The translations under genes were made by a program, and so were the position numbers. Positions 1 through 11,203 of a DNA stretch of 64,000 nucleotides are shown here, one piece after another. How positions within the stretch are numbered: the first letter of the stretch is position 1; every line of letters starts with the position of its first letter. The notes below the pieces were generated by a model. It searched no databases, was not told the DNA's origin, and worked only from the letters and a program-made list of their open reading frames with translations. Origin of the DNA: Phyllostachys edulis (taxonomy: Eukaryota > Streptophyta > Magnoliopsida > Poales > Poaceae); the NCBI GenBank assembly GCA_036346405.1, contig CM070567.1, positions 43,877,470 through 43,941,469 of the forward strand. The letters are read 5' to 3'.

Positions 1-42
1 AGTTACATTATGATTAATTGATTACAAACTAAGAAGTGTTAC

Positions 43-2058
43 CTGTGGTATGATTGATCTCCGAGGAACAAGCTCTTCATGACGCCTGGCACAGAACTCC
101 CATGATGCAATCTAAATCAGAGTACAATGCATACAACAATTTAGTCAACAGGGCTAAAGCTATTGAGAAAAATGTAAGCAAACTACTATTTAAATAAAAA
201 GAACACAACAAACAAAACAAAAGATTAGATTACCTTGAGGTCTTGGTTGAAAACAATCCTTAGATGTCCCTCGCGCACCACACGCAATTGCTCAAAGACA
301 CTCTCCTGGATTGCTTTGGTATAGTCCAAAACAATCTGTCCAGATGAATTCTGGGACTCACGCGGCATGTCAATATACAAAAGTTCCTCCAGCGTACCAC
401 TGGCATATTTGATCTGGCACAACCTTGGTAAGACCTCAACCGTAGTTTCTATAAATTTGGTGGTGCACGATCAAAGAGTAGTGATGTATAAATGTATAAT
501 CACCTAAAAACAAAAACTATTAACGACGAGATATTTAAATCACAGTTATACCCACCAAAGCCTCTTCCTGGCTTTCGATTGCATATCTCACAATGCCAAA
601 CATCCTACAATGAAAATTGACACAAAACAGCTTAAAATATGAATCTAACACACCAAACCGTTATGTTCCAAAACATCTACCAGTTAAACAAGACCATATG
701 CTTGCTATAGCAATCATAAAAAGCACTTAAGGCATGGCAAATGAACCATCAACCTATATTTATTGATAGAGGAAGCTAAAACCTGAGGGAAAACTCCAGT
801 AGTTTGACGACCACTTCCATAGAGAGAAACACACCACCTCTTCTTTGCACTTGGAGAATAATATTCATTGACAAAGTTTCTCCAGTACTCAATATTATTG
901 TCCTGTACCATATATTGAATAATGAGTATCCACCTAGGTTGCAAGGATGACATTCTTTGTTTGCAACAAATGTTGAGCGCTTACCTGCGGTCTGTTTTGC
1001 TGGTGATACATGTAATGGGTCAATCTCTTTGCGCAGGTTCCTGGTTCATAAGGAGTTGGTTTACCAGGAGTTCTCATATTTAGACTTTGTTGAGGAATCA
1101 ACTGCTGATGTTGTTGTTGCTGCTGCTGCTGCAATTGGTTTCTCTGCAAAGGCAAGTTCTTCAGAATCTGCTGGTGCTGTTGATGCTGCTGCTGCTGCTG
1201 CAGATGCAAGAACCGCTGCTGCTGCTGCAAGAGGCTCAACTGTGCAGCTGCTGCAGCCTGAGAGTTCTGCTTAGTCAGCTGTAACAAATGTTGATGTTGC
1301 TGCTGCTGCTGCTGTTGCTGCTGCAGGAACACCGATGGGTCTGAGCTCTGGTGCTCCATTTTCACAGTACCCAAGCTCCTCAATGCATGCAACTGCTGTG
1401 GTTCAAGCTTCACAGCACTAGAACTGTGCAACATCTGCGCTGGACCATTCTGATCATGTTGTCCCATCTGCTGCTCCAATTTGACCCCACCCAAGGCACC
1501 TCCATTCTCCAACTTCACTGTAGGCTGTAGCTGCTGGGGCTGTGGAGTTTGTGGTAACAAATGCTGCTGATTGTAGAACAATGGTAGTTGTTGTTGTGAA
1601 TCTTGTGGTGTATCCAGCTGCTGCTGCTGTAGGTTATCCGTACCAAGCTGATTGCCCATACTACCCTGGGAGGAGGAAGGGAAAGAAAGGGAATCCGGCC
1701 CTCCTGAGCCAACCAAATCACCAACAGCATCAAGCCCCCCTCTCTGCTGGAGTGTACTCATCGGAAGGCCACCACCCTGCATTGCCCCTGGATTCGGCCC
1801 AGGCCCGTCACTCCCAAACGATGGCCGGCTCAGCAGGGACGCAACATTGGAGGCACCGGTGAGTAAACCATTACCACCAAACTGTGTGCGAGGCGAGACA
1901 AGGGACGAGAACGGGGACTGAGACGGAAGCACGCCGCCTCCGCCGCCCATCCCCATTCCCGGCTGGCCGCCACCGAGAAGGCTGGAGTTCGTCCGGAGGA
2001 GCGAGGCACCAACCGGCTGCCCTGACCCCATAGGGTTCGGCTGCCCCGACGGCACCAT
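43..2058 (-). CDS. SEU: SEUSS-type transcriptional co-regulator, 5' five coding exons (partial)
   Basis: SEUSS proteins are nuclear adaptors that pair with LEUNIG-type corepressors; their central part is a Ldb1-like dimerisation domain. I place five minus-strand exons with GT-AG ends and matching phases: 985-2058, 783-902, 556-604, 234-448 and 43-111, about 509 residues. The gene continues beyond the left edge, since family members are about 800-900 residues. Exon 1 encodes a Gly/Ser/Gln-rich N-terminus opening MVPSGQPNPMG, with several polyQ runs. The Ldb-like domain starts near CAKRLTHYMYHQQNRPQ and runs through WRNFVNEYY, KRWCVSLYGSGRQTTGVFPQ and WHCEICNRKPGRGF to SWEFCARRHEELVPRR. I chose ATG 2058 because a TGCAG acceptor lies directly upstream and family members begin at this MVPS. 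No frame breaks are seen, so it is probably functional. Family recognition is confident; the exon ends are my inference. Confidence 0.93.
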
Positions 2059-2880
2059 CCCTGCAGGCAATGGGAGACCCCAAGAATCCAGTCCAAAACC
2101 GTACTTCTACTCACCAGAGACTCCCCGGTTGTACGAAACCACTCAAGATCCGCCGGACTCGAGCGAGAACAAGCACCCGCAGAGCATACCAAATACTGCA
2201 ATTTTTACCATACAGAGCGCAAATCTACCAAAGATTGCAAGTCCACCGCCCAAAATCGAATGGGATTAAGCGAGAGAAAGCAGCAAACCCAGCCTTTCCT
2301 CAACAAATCCACTGGAATCAAGCAGGAAACAGAACCAGACGGATCAAAGATGGCAAAAAGAAGCGCAGATTAACAAGGACCGAGCTCCCGCGCGCCTAGA
2401 CCGCCTGAAACAGCCGCAGTACGGCAGCTTCCCTCGACCACCACCACTCCACGCACTCCGAACGGGCCAATCGAGCGGAATTTCACCACCCACGAGCTCC
2501 ACAAACGCCCAGGGAATAGGCCAAGAACGCGACTCCGCGGCCTGCCCGCCTCAGAGCCGCCTCGATCCAAGCGAATCCCGCAGGAGAGCGCCTGGACCCG
2601 CGCTCGAATCCGGCGATCCGGAGCTCGAACCACCTCACGGGAAGCACCCGATGGATGCCGCAGGACCCCTCGACCACAGCCTACAGCGCCGAGGTGGCGC
2701 CGATACTAGGAAGGTTTCCCGCGCGCGGCCTCGCAAAGAGGCTAGTCTAGGACTCCGCCGCGCGCGAGGCCTCGTCTCCGTGGAGAGGAAGAAGAAGAGG
2801 AAGCGAGGAGAAGGGAAGGGAAGAGAAGAAGAGAATAGGACGAAACGGAAAGTAGTAGAAAATATTAAGACTTTGTGTGT
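2059..2880 (-). promoter_or_regulatory. SEUSS 5' leader, probable 5'UTR intron and transcription start zone
   Basis: Upstream of the SEUSS start the minus strand reads as a GC-rich stretch ending in a pyrimidine-rich run at about 2775-2850 (CTTCC/CTTCTT repeats), typical of grass 5' leaders. The TGCAG acceptor at 2061-2065 beside the ATG implies an intron inside the leader. A donor could be a GTGAGG-type site near 2637-2645, but several are possible. No clear TATA box is seen, which fits a housekeeping-like promoter. Confidence 0.5.
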
Positions 2881-3654
2881 GTGTCCGTCCTTGCGGACGT
2901 CAAAATTCCATTGGATTTGATTAAGATCCGGGAGCCTCGCACCGCCCTAAATCGGCTGTACGTAACTGACGTGCGGGGCCCAGACATCACGGGGCCCGCA
3001 CGAAGGTGAGCCGTATAGGTAAAGTTTTGAGTGCAACGCGACTGGGCTCAAGGTTTGATTAAGAGATTTTCTTTTGTTTTCTGCGTGTGTGCTTCTGTTG
3101 TGTGTGAGGTTAGGAGAAGTCAAAAGGAGCGCGTGCCGCGTAACACGCTGGGTGGGCAGCGAGTACGCCACTGGTTCACGGGGCCCATCCATGCGGGGCC
3201 CATGGGCGAGGGCAAGGAGTCAGTGACGTGGGTGTACGCATTGGTGTGAGGCGGCCGCGGGGGCCTTGGGTTTCTGTGGTGTGTCGTCACGTCTCGGCTA
3301 CGTGACGACATGGTGGTTTGCGCAGCTGCAGGAAAAGATCAGACGGATCATGGATCGACCGGATGGACGGACGGATTCTCTCGAGGGGGAGGAGGAGAAG
3401 ATCTTTTGCTCTGATCGGGATATCTGATTGTACGTGAGAGGAGGGTTAAGATCGCGAGGTAAATCATGCACAGCGCCATTATGGCGATGCGGTGCATGTT
3501 CGTCACCGAGTCAGTTTGAAATAGTTAAAATCCAACTGCGTACATCGTCGTCCAGCGGAGCAACAGAATTGCGTCACGTCGTAGTGTGTGAAGAGCGGGA
3601 CTACCGCTGGTACCCGGACTTACACATTTATAACCATCTATATATAATGAATTA
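2881..3654. other. SEUSS upstream intergenic DNA
   Basis: No coding region is supported here. The stretch has several GGGGCCC/GGGCCCA motifs (2976-2998, 3179-3206), which resemble promoter elements common upstream of plant housekeeping genes. It then passes into lower-GC DNA. The left end of the retroelement block lies near 3640-3660 but could not be fixed, because no target duplication was found. Confidence 0.4.
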
Positions 3655-4192
3655 GTCTCACATCAGTAGCTAGTTCACATAGAAAATATCGATAAAATAC
3701 TATCTATTTAATGATTTTAACTAAAAAGATCTTAAAATAATAAATAGTAATAATAACTTGATCTTATGGTTAATGTTTACTTAACTTATCATACAGGGCT
3801 AAAGAAATAAATAAACACTTGCAGCGAAACGGAAAAACTTGAAAAAGGCAATCAACATGTCCATAAGTAATCGCGTAGAGAATGCATCCTAATTCGCAAA
3901 GCCTTCATAAAACTTCTTTTTCGTAGAATTCTTAAGCAGCTTAATATTCCTCAACTGAGCAGCAAAGTTTAAAGTTGTGAGTACGTAAAGTATTCAACAA
4001 GTCGTATAGAAACAATATGTAATTAATATTTATACAAGGTTTGAACAAAGAATTGGTTGTATGGTTATTTTGCAAAAAACAGTATTGACAGTAAATACGG
4101 CAAATAGATTGAAATGCGTAATTTAAAAGATAATAAGCAAATAAAGTAAACAGTTTCTTTGAAATCAACCAGTGAACTTCTCGTTCACTATC
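3655..4192 (-). mobile_element. 3' tail of a minus-strand long LTR (TGTAAC family), left piece of the outermost layer
   Basis: Read on the minus strand, about 3770-3850 matches the 3' part of the plus-strand LTR at 37675-40796: a GTTTCGCTGC block, then TTATTTCT, TAGCCCTG, and ACCATAAG(A/G)TCAA in the same order. The right end (4163-4190) carries the first units of a GTGAAC/CATTCAC minisatellite that resumes at 26440. This piece is therefore the far end of the LTR whose 5' end is at 32948, split by the element at 4193-26430. The exact left limit is uncertain. Confidence 0.6.
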
Positions 4193-4677
4193 TGTCGTAG
4201 CAAAAAGGATTAGACAGTAAAAGAGTGGGACTCCCGATACTAGAGGATGACCAGGGGATCCTCGGAGAGGGAACCAGTTGCTAGGAGAAGTATGTGTATT
4301 GACGGTCCCAAAAAACTAGGTCTGAGTTATTACATGGGGCAAAGCAGCTATTTATAGCCTTCCGACAAGGTGTACGAGATTATATATTTACCTCTAAAAA
4401 GGTCCTATGCCTATAGGGGCTTTTCCTACCTCTACGCGTAGCCTTTGACTTGTGGTGGACTTTGCTGGCCTAGGTCCACTTGGTTGGTACACCCAGTCTA
4501 CCGATGTTCTTTGGCCCTTCGCGCCATGTGGGGCGGCTCCGGGCCGAGGGGGCCTTGAGCCCCTCTTGCTACCTTGGAGTGGTCCCGTGGGGCACCTTCG
4601 GGGCTTCTCCTGTAGCCTTCAGGGGAGCCTTGTGGCGGTTGCCGGGTCGTAGGGATTAGTGGGCTGCCCCTAGGACA
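4193..4677 (-). repeat. 3' LTR (left copy) of the Tat-type gypsy element
   Basis: This 485 bp block starts TGTCGTAGC and ends CTAGGACA, and is collinear with 25916-26430. It contains the palindromic TATA segment GGCTATAAATAGC (minus sense) also present in the other LTR. It is shorter than the right LTR, mainly in the GC-rich CTTCGGGG part. Confidence 0.88.
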
Positions 4678-5078
4678 AGCCCCTTACGGTCGAGGTTCTA
4701 CTTCGTCATGGCTGAAACCGCGCCCTTTTTCTCAGAGGGTCCAAGCACATTGTCCCGTCGGCCTAGCGAAGCTTACGCTTGATAGGTTCCTCCCCCGAAG
4801 GGCGGGTCAAACTTGGGGGGTCTGATGGCGTCCCTTTGGGTACTACGCGTGTTGGTTGAGCACCATGCGCCATGATAACATCCTTTTCGAGTTGATGGCG
4901 CCTCCTCGAGCTGCGCGCATAGTGGTTGGGCGATGTACGCTTTTAACACCTTCTGTTGGTTCCTATGCACCATAATGTGGTTGGTTGGGTGCTCTGTTTG
5001 AGGTGCACGTGTCATGCCATGACTGGCCCATGGCTCTTTGGCTCCCCTGTTGTGTCTTCATGTAGGCCTGTTGCTTTG

Positions 5079-5086
5079 TATAAATA
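5079..5086 (+). promoter_or_regulatory. TATA box of the antisense transcription unit
   Basis: TATAAATA sits 133 bp before the ATG of the plus-strand ORF at 5219, in a plant-like core promoter context. It lies inside the element but opposite to gag-pol, so it would drive an antisense transcript from just inside the 3' LTR. Confidence 0.55.
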
Positions 5087-5218
5087 GGTGGTATCCTCCC
5101 CACCCCGCCTTCACTCGTGCCATTGCAAACCCTAGTTTTTGTTTCTCTTTACCTCGCGCGTTGCCTTTGTGAGGACGCTGAGCTTCGGTGTACCATCTTT
5201 GTGTCCCTTGGTCTCGTC

Positions 5219-7430
5219 ATGACGAAGCGAAGCAAAGACGATGGCGGTGTGGTGGTGTATACTAATGAGCTTGGTCGCTCCACCATGACGCTGCAGGTGC
5301 TGCGGACGTTGAAGGACGAGGGGAAGCTGGGGGATCTTGTAAACACTCGGGCTCCTGTGACGGAGACCATGTCAGTGCCTCAAGAGGATGAGGCGGTTGT
5401 GTTCGTGGCATTTCTCGATGCCGGTCTTCGCTTTCCTTGCGTGGGTTTGGTGGCACAGGTACTTCAGCTGTATCGGATGGAGTTGGCCCAATTGACGCCC
5501 AACTCCATCGTCAAACTTGGCGTCTTCGAGTGGGTCTTGCGCTCTACGGGGGTGAGCGATGGGGAGGGACGGCTCTTCGCATTCCTCCACGATAGGCGGT
5601 GCCAACCGAAGAATAAGAAGAACATCGGCAAGATGCTGAACTTTGGAAGCATCAATTTTCAACCGAATATGTGCCATCTTCAGTACGCTCCTACTCCCGC
5701 GGCTAGGAACCGGTAGGAGACCAACTTGACCCGGAGGTGGTTTTACCACAAGTCCCTCGCGGATGACAGTCTTCGTTCCGTCGGGGGCCCCATTCAACTC
5801 ATTCCCTCCCGGAGATTGACCCCACGTCAAGGGAGGACGTGCTACTCCGCCTTTTGCTTAACGCGACACGGAGGCTCTCCACAAGGGATCTCTTGGAAGA
5901 GTTCTGCGCTTGGAGTGTGGCCGCTGATGCGGGGCTGGAGCTTGAAGCTTAAGGAGCCAAAGGGCAACCTTCCCCGCTTTGAGTTGGCGGATCATGAAGG
6001 TGCCGCCCCATCGCCTCGGTTTTTCTTGCTCTCTTTTTTTTTCTTTTTGGCTTTGACAAGGTGTACCGATGTTCCTACAGTGTTGCCTATCGATGAAGCC
6101 ACGCGCACCGTGGAGCAGCTTTTGTGCCCCTACACCGAGGAGGAGCAAATGAAGCAGGGGCTGGTGGTGCGCAAGCCGCGTCTGAATAGGGAGTACGTGG
6201 ATCCGACGGTTCGCTTAGCGGAGTGCCCGGACCCCGACACCGGGAAAAATAAGCAAGCTCGCATGCCTGAGGAGGAGCTGGAGGCCTCGGGTCCGATCGA
6301 GGTGGTGCCCCTACGATTCGTTGGGGCTAGTGGCGCGGGAGGCTCCAGCTACGTGAGGGTGGACGCGATGGAGCGGCCTTTGAAGAAGGCATTACAGGCC
6401 CCCACGGGGGCAGGCGGAGTGGAGCAGCTCAGCGAATTCTTCGTCGGCAGAGCGTCCGGTTGCTCTAGCGGCACCCGCTAGAGTTACCTAGGTGGTGGCG
6501 AGCTCGTTTGCCATGGCGAACTTGCCCCTCGAGGAGTTATCTGCCGGGACACCATCGCACGTGTATGGTCGGGGGTTTGAGGACACCCGAGTAGGGCCGC
6601 CCACCTTTGGCCGTGACACCCTCGGTGGGTTCGTTCCCTCTCTTTTTTTGCGTATTTTTTATTTTTAACGGCATGCCCCACGCAGACCCTAATGCTGGCC
6701 CACACGCTCGAAGGGGACTTTCAGCGCGACTACGTGGAGATCCAGTAGCGGGTCAACTCAGAGCACACGTAGAACGAGTCCCTGAGCGCCGAGCGCTTAG
6801 CCTTGGCAGAGAGGGCGCAGGGGTTGGAGGCAAGGGTTGCTAAGCTGGAGGGTGAGCTCCGCACCCTTCAAGAGGAAGTGCAGACGCTCAGCGGCGTTCT
6901 CACCATCCTTGAAACGGAACTCCAAGTGGAGCGACAGCTTTCGGACACCATGGCGTAAGCAACCTGGGAGGCTATGGAGTCTCTAGAGGGCGCCGTGACC
7001 AATCTTGGTGTTGTGCCACAGCCCCAGAACTATGCCCCTGTGGCTATGGATGTTACGTTGGGTCGCCTTCACCGCATCGGGGCGGTTTTTCTTCCGGCTG
7101 CCTGAGCCTATGGTGATCATTGTGCGAAGGCGGCTTGGAAGGCGGCCTTCGTTTCTCTGTAGTGGGCAGGGTACGAGCATGTCGACACCCTTCCTACCCG
7201 CTCCGTGCCTGTGGCGTCTACGACGGAGATTGCATCTGACCAGAAGCAGGCACGGAGGGTGAGCAACGTGTTCGCCTAGGACTTATGGGCGCCGCGTGGC
7301 TGTGACGCAGCGATGGAGTAGCTTCGGGCAGTGCTGGCACAGAGAAAGAAGGGCAAGGGTCTAGCAGACGGCGAAGGCGCTGGTGAGCGAGGGGCCACCG
7401 CCGGAGGCAAGGTGCGACCCTCCGCTCTTT
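5219..7430 (+). pseudogene. Antisense ORF of the Tat element: Transposase_28-like protein, degenerate
   Basis: The first intact part (5219-5716, 165 residues) begins MTKRSKDDGG and holds a block with FLDAGLRFPCVGLVAQVL and LAQLTPNSIVKLGVFEWVLR. This is the hallmark of the putative gypsy-type transposon family PF04195 (Transposase_28), which is encoded antisense to pol in Tat elements. A TAG ends it at 5716. Similarity continues in shifting frames (for example YTEEEQMKQGLVVRKPRL near 6130), past a pyrimidine-rich intron-like stretch at 6020-6060. A Glu/Leu-rich coiled coil (about 6720-6960, with RVAKLEGELRTLQEEVQTL) and a basic C-terminal tail follow. The protein's biochemical role is not known. 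Stops and frame shifts make this copy a pseudogene. Confidence 0.75.
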
Positions 7431-7856
7431 TCCAGCCAACTAACAATAGCTTTTTAGCACGTCTTTTGTTAGGATCTTTTATCCCCGCTTCGCTCTTCTC
7501 TTATGTGTCGGAGCAGGTTTAGGGAGGGGTTGACCTCTTTTTGTAATGGCCCCTGCTTATTAATGAAAAGAGATTTGCGAAATTCGGTTGTCCGGCATTC
7601 GTTGTTGCTTCCCTTGCTCGCTGTTTATGCTTTATCTTCGTTGTTTCCGCAGGGTGAGTCACATTTGTTCCGCTGCACCGCCCGACATGGGCCTAGCCCT
7701 TTAGAGGTTCGAATGAGCAAGGTGACCGTCCCTTCGCGAGGGTCGAAGGAGGAGCGTGGTCTTTTGTCTATCTGGCCTCTATAGCTATGCTACCGAGGCG
7801 TTGTGTGGCATGGCGCGAAGTGGCAACACTGGAAATTGGCCCATCCCAATGGCTCC

Positions 7857-8141
7857 ATGGAAAAGTTCTGGCGTTTTCATGAGCGCAAGGTGGCGAGGCG
7901 CGCGATGAGATACGAGCTTTTTTGGAAACACCGAGGCACCGCGACCGCGGCTGGGGGTCCTTCGTCTCCGTTGGTCGGGCTTGTCACTTCGTCGTCGGGG
8001 GACTCTTGTGAAGGGTCACCCGAGCCATTTGACGATTGGAGCGCGGCAAGGGAGTACCTGAATTTTATGGCTATTGGGCCGTCCGACGAGGAGCTGCTTG
8101 AATGGGTGCTGCACAAGGAGGAGTGGGATTTTGTGCCGTAG
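7857..8141 (+). CDS. Small second antisense ORF of the Tat element, function unknown
   Basis: An open frame of 94 residues begins MEKFWRFHERKVARRAMRY at the first in-frame ATG. It has a basic N-terminus, a Ser/Gly/Pro-rich middle and an acidic end (DEELLEWVLHKEEWDFVP). It follows the Transposase_28-like ORF on the same strand after about 430 bp with no clear coding content, so it may be a 3' exon of the same antisense transcript or a separate ORF. The frame also extends upstream to 7803 without an ATG. I recognise no domain. Confidence 0.4.
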   Translation: MEKFWRFHERKVARRAMRYELFWKHRGTATAAGGPSSPLVGLVTSSSGDSCEGSPEPFDDWSAAREYLNFMAIGPSDEELLEWVLHKEEWDFVP

Positions 8142-8364
8142 TTTTGTCTCAGCCATGTTGCAGGTTGTATGTTGTGTATGCTTGTATGTCGTGTGTTGTA
8201 TACGTTGTATGTTGTGTATGTTGTATGCTATGCGAATCAGGCCCTTCGGTCTGTGTACCGTGTATACCTTGATCTCATGATGAATAAAGTGGTTCTCCTT
8301 GGCATGTGGGCATGTTAGTCCCGGTTTGGGCCTTGTCCTTTTTCTGTTTGGGTTTGGGTGCCGT

Positions 8365-9600
8365 CCCCCATATTGTTTTATAGGGCTCCGGAGGAGCCCT
8401 AAATTTTACGAGGGGAGGCGAAGCCTAGCGCCGTCCTCCATACGTCTTTAGATAGGGCTCTGGGGAAGCACTAACTTTTGCGAGGGGGGAGGCGAAGCCT
8501 TGCGCCGTCCCTTATACTTTTTGGAGATAGGACTCCAGGGGAGCCCTAACTTTTGCGAGGGGGGAAGTGAAGCCTTGCGTCGTCCCCCGTACTTTTTCAA
8601 ATAGGGTTCCAGGGGAGCCCTAACTTTTGCGAGGGGGAGGCGAAGCCTTGCGCCGTCTCCCATACTTTTTCAGATAAGGCTCCGGGGGAGCCCTAACTTT
8701 TGCGAGGGGGAGGCGAAGCCTTGTGGCGTCCTTTATACTTTTTTAGATAGAGCTCTGGGGGAGCCTTAACTTTTGTGAGAGGGAGGCGAAGCCTTGCGCT
8801 GTTCCCTATACTTGTTTAGATAGGGCTCCGGGGGAGCCCTAACTTTTGCAAGTGGGGAGGCAAAGCCTTGCACCATCTCTCATATTTTTTTAGATAGGGC
8901 TCCGGGGGAGCCCTAAATTTTGTGAGAGGGAGGTGAAGCCTAGCACCGTCCCCCATACGTTTTTAGATAGGGCTCCGGGGGAGCCCTAACTTTTGCGAGG
9001 GGGGAGGTGAAGCCTTACGCCGTCCCTCATACTTTTTGGAGATAAGACTCCGGGGGAGCCCTAACTTTTGCGAGTGGGAGACAAAGCCTTGCGCTGTCCT
9101 CCATACTTTTTCCGATAGGGCTTCGAGGGAGCCCTAACTTTTGCGAGGGGGAGGCGAAGCGTTGCGCCACCCCCCGTACCTTTTCAGATAGGGCTCTAGG
9201 GGAGCCCTAACTTTTGCAAGGGGGAGGCGAAGCCTTGCGTCGTCCCTCATACTTTTTCAGATAGAGCTCCGGGGGAGCCCAAACTTTTGCCAGGGGGAGG
9301 TGAAGCCTTACGCCGTCCCCCATACTTGTTTAGATAGGGCTCCGGGGGAGCCCTAACTTTTGCAAGGGGGAGGCGAAGCATTACGCCATCCCCCATATTT
9401 TTTAGATAGGGCTCCGGGTGATCCCTAACTTTTGTGAGGAGGGAGGCGAAGCCTAACGCCGTCCCCCATACGTTTTTAGATAGGGCTCCGGGGGAGCCCT
9501 AATTTTTGCGAGTGGGGAAACGAAGTCTAGCGCCGTCCCCCCATACTTTTTGACATAGGGCTCCGGGGGAGCCCTAACTTCTGCGAGGGGAGAGGCGAAG
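8365..9600 (+). repeat. Tandem array, 73 bp unit, about 17 copies, inside the Tat element
   Basis: The unit runs AGGGCTCCGGGGGAGCCCTA, then ACTTTTGCGAGGGGGAGG, CGAAGCCTTGCGCCGTC and CCCCATACTTTTTTAGAT. Copies recur about every 73 bp from 8383 to 9557. Each contains the hairpin GGGCTCC...GGAGCCC. The array lies between the antisense ORFs and integrase, where Tat elements often carry tandem repeats. Copies differ by scattered substitutions. Confidence 0.9.
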
Positions 9601-9672
9601 ATTGTCGTCGTCCCCCGCCCCCTCCCCAGTGCGCCCTGGTTTGAGACTAGGTATTGTGTGCCGGGGTCTTAG

Positions 9673-9945
9673 CCATGCGCGGCATCTTTGTATGCACTCA
9701 TGCCTGCAGAGGGCGTCGGTGGGCACCGGGGCTGAAGGCCATGCGCAGTGTCTGTTTATACACACGTGCCTACGGGGGGCATCGGTGTGCACCAGACTCG
9801 AAGGCCATGCACGGTATTTGTTTATACAAGCGTGCCTGCAGAGGGCATCAGTGTGCACTGGGACCGAAGGCCATGTGTGGTGTCTGTTTATACATGCGTG
9901 CCTGCGGGGGGCATCGGTGTGCACCGGTTTGAAAGGCCATCTTGC
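9673..9945 (+). repeat. Tandem array, 66 bp unit, about four copies
   Basis: CCATG starts a unit at 9673, 9739, 9805 and 9871, with a truncated fifth at 9937. The period is exactly 66 bp, a multiple of three, so several overlapping frames on both strands stay open across it. Those frames show repeated 22-residue blocks and are not genes. Confidence 0.88.
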
Positions 9946-10039
9946 AGTGTCTTTGTTTGTATATTACTCGAGCTAATTCGATCAAGGCCGCTTTTATTGG
10001 ACCGAACCAAAATGTCAAAAGGTCGTACACTTGTTTTTG

Positions 10040-11198
10040 TACATGCCCCCGCCGGACAAGGACGGTGGTGGCGGTTATCCGGGTGCAGCCGGTTTTTACA
10101 TAGCCCTACGGGTAGAACTTTCGGAGGCTTTTGGCGTTCCATATGTGGTTTAGCTGCTGCCCTTCGGGAGTTGCGATGTAGTAGGAGCCTACCCTTGTGC
10201 TGTGGGTAATGATGTATGGGCCCTCCCATTTGGATTCTATTTTGCCTATGGTGGTGGGATTGGCGGCTCGCTTTAGGACCATGTCTTCTGGTGCTAGTGC
10301 GCGGATCTTGACTTTCCTGTTGTATGCTCACACGACTCCTTCGGTGTATTTTGCCATGGTTGATATGGCATGTACGCGATGTTCCTCAAGGAGGTTGAGG
10401 GAGATCTCCTGGTTTGCGAGACTGCCATCTTTTGTTTTCTCGGAGGGACTTTGCCGTAAATTCCCCTAGGGTCATTACTTGGTTGCCAAAGAGGAGCTTA
10501 AATGGGGAGAAGCCCGTGGCCGTTGTTGGTGATGTTTGGAGCGCCCATAGTGCCTTTTGGAGTTCTTCGAGCCAAAGCCCATTAGGCAAGCCTACCAGGC
10601 GCTTTGTTTGCCCTGCCAGTAGGTTGTCGTTGGCTCGTTCGACCGCCTCGTTGGACTCGGGGTGTTCGATGGATGCGAAGCATATTGTTGTGCTTATGCC
10701 TTGGCAGAATGCTCGAAACGGTGCCGAGTCAAACTAGGTTTCATTGTCAGTGACGACGTCGTGTGGCACCCTGTACCGACAAACAATGTTTTTCCATGCG
10801 AACCGCTGTGCTGCTGCGGCCGTGATTTTAGCAACTGGCTCGGCCTCTATCCACCTAGAGAAATACTCGATGGTGACGAAGGTGAAGCGAAGGTTTCCCT
10901 TGGCCGCTGGGAAGGGGCCGATGATGTCGAGCCCCCAGCGCGCAAAGGACCACACCAGGGGCTAGGACTACAGTGGGAGTGCTGGTGCCTTGGAGTTACA
11001 ACTGACCCACTGGCACCCTTGGCAGCATTGGACTAGATCCTATGCATCCCGGAGCGTTGTTGGCCAATATAAGCCTTGGTGGAAGGTCTTTGCCACAAGG
11101 CCCTAGGGCGATTGATGCGCTCCATAGAGGCCCTCGTGGATTTCCCTTAGGAGGGTTTGTCCCTCCTTTAGGGATATGCACCGTAGGAATGGAGTGCA
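10040..11198 (-). pseudogene. Integrase of the Tat-type gypsy element, with stops
   Basis: Integrase inserts the element's cDNA into the chromosome. On the minus strand the core shows GLDIIGPFPAAKGNLRF (first Asp), VVTDNET (second Asp) and ESNEAVERANDNLL (catalytic Glu), so all three D,D,E residues are still readable. ALWALQTSPTTATGFSPF and FGNQVMTLGEFTAKSLRE of the core C-terminal part follow. The zinc-binding N-terminal part lies toward 11198 and is interrupted: the nested element at 11204-16006 separates it from RNase H. In-frame stops occur, for example one right after VTDNET. The region left of about 10380 drifts into degenerate C-terminal sequence. Confidence 0.85.
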
Positions 11199-11203
11199 GA
11201 CGC

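Noticed and set aside
957..1921. Several long frames on the plus strand, rich in Ala, Leu or Val
   Set aside because: They are mirror frames of the CAG-repeat SEUSS exon on the minus strand.
8365..9600. CRISPR-like regular spacing of a repeated motif
   Set aside because: The units are contiguous near-identical 73 bp repeats without unique spacers, inside a plant retroelement.
9574..10331. Overlapping frames of 116-153 codons on both strands
   Set aside because: They arise from the 66 bp tandem array, whose period is a multiple of three, and from degenerate integrase C-terminal sequence.
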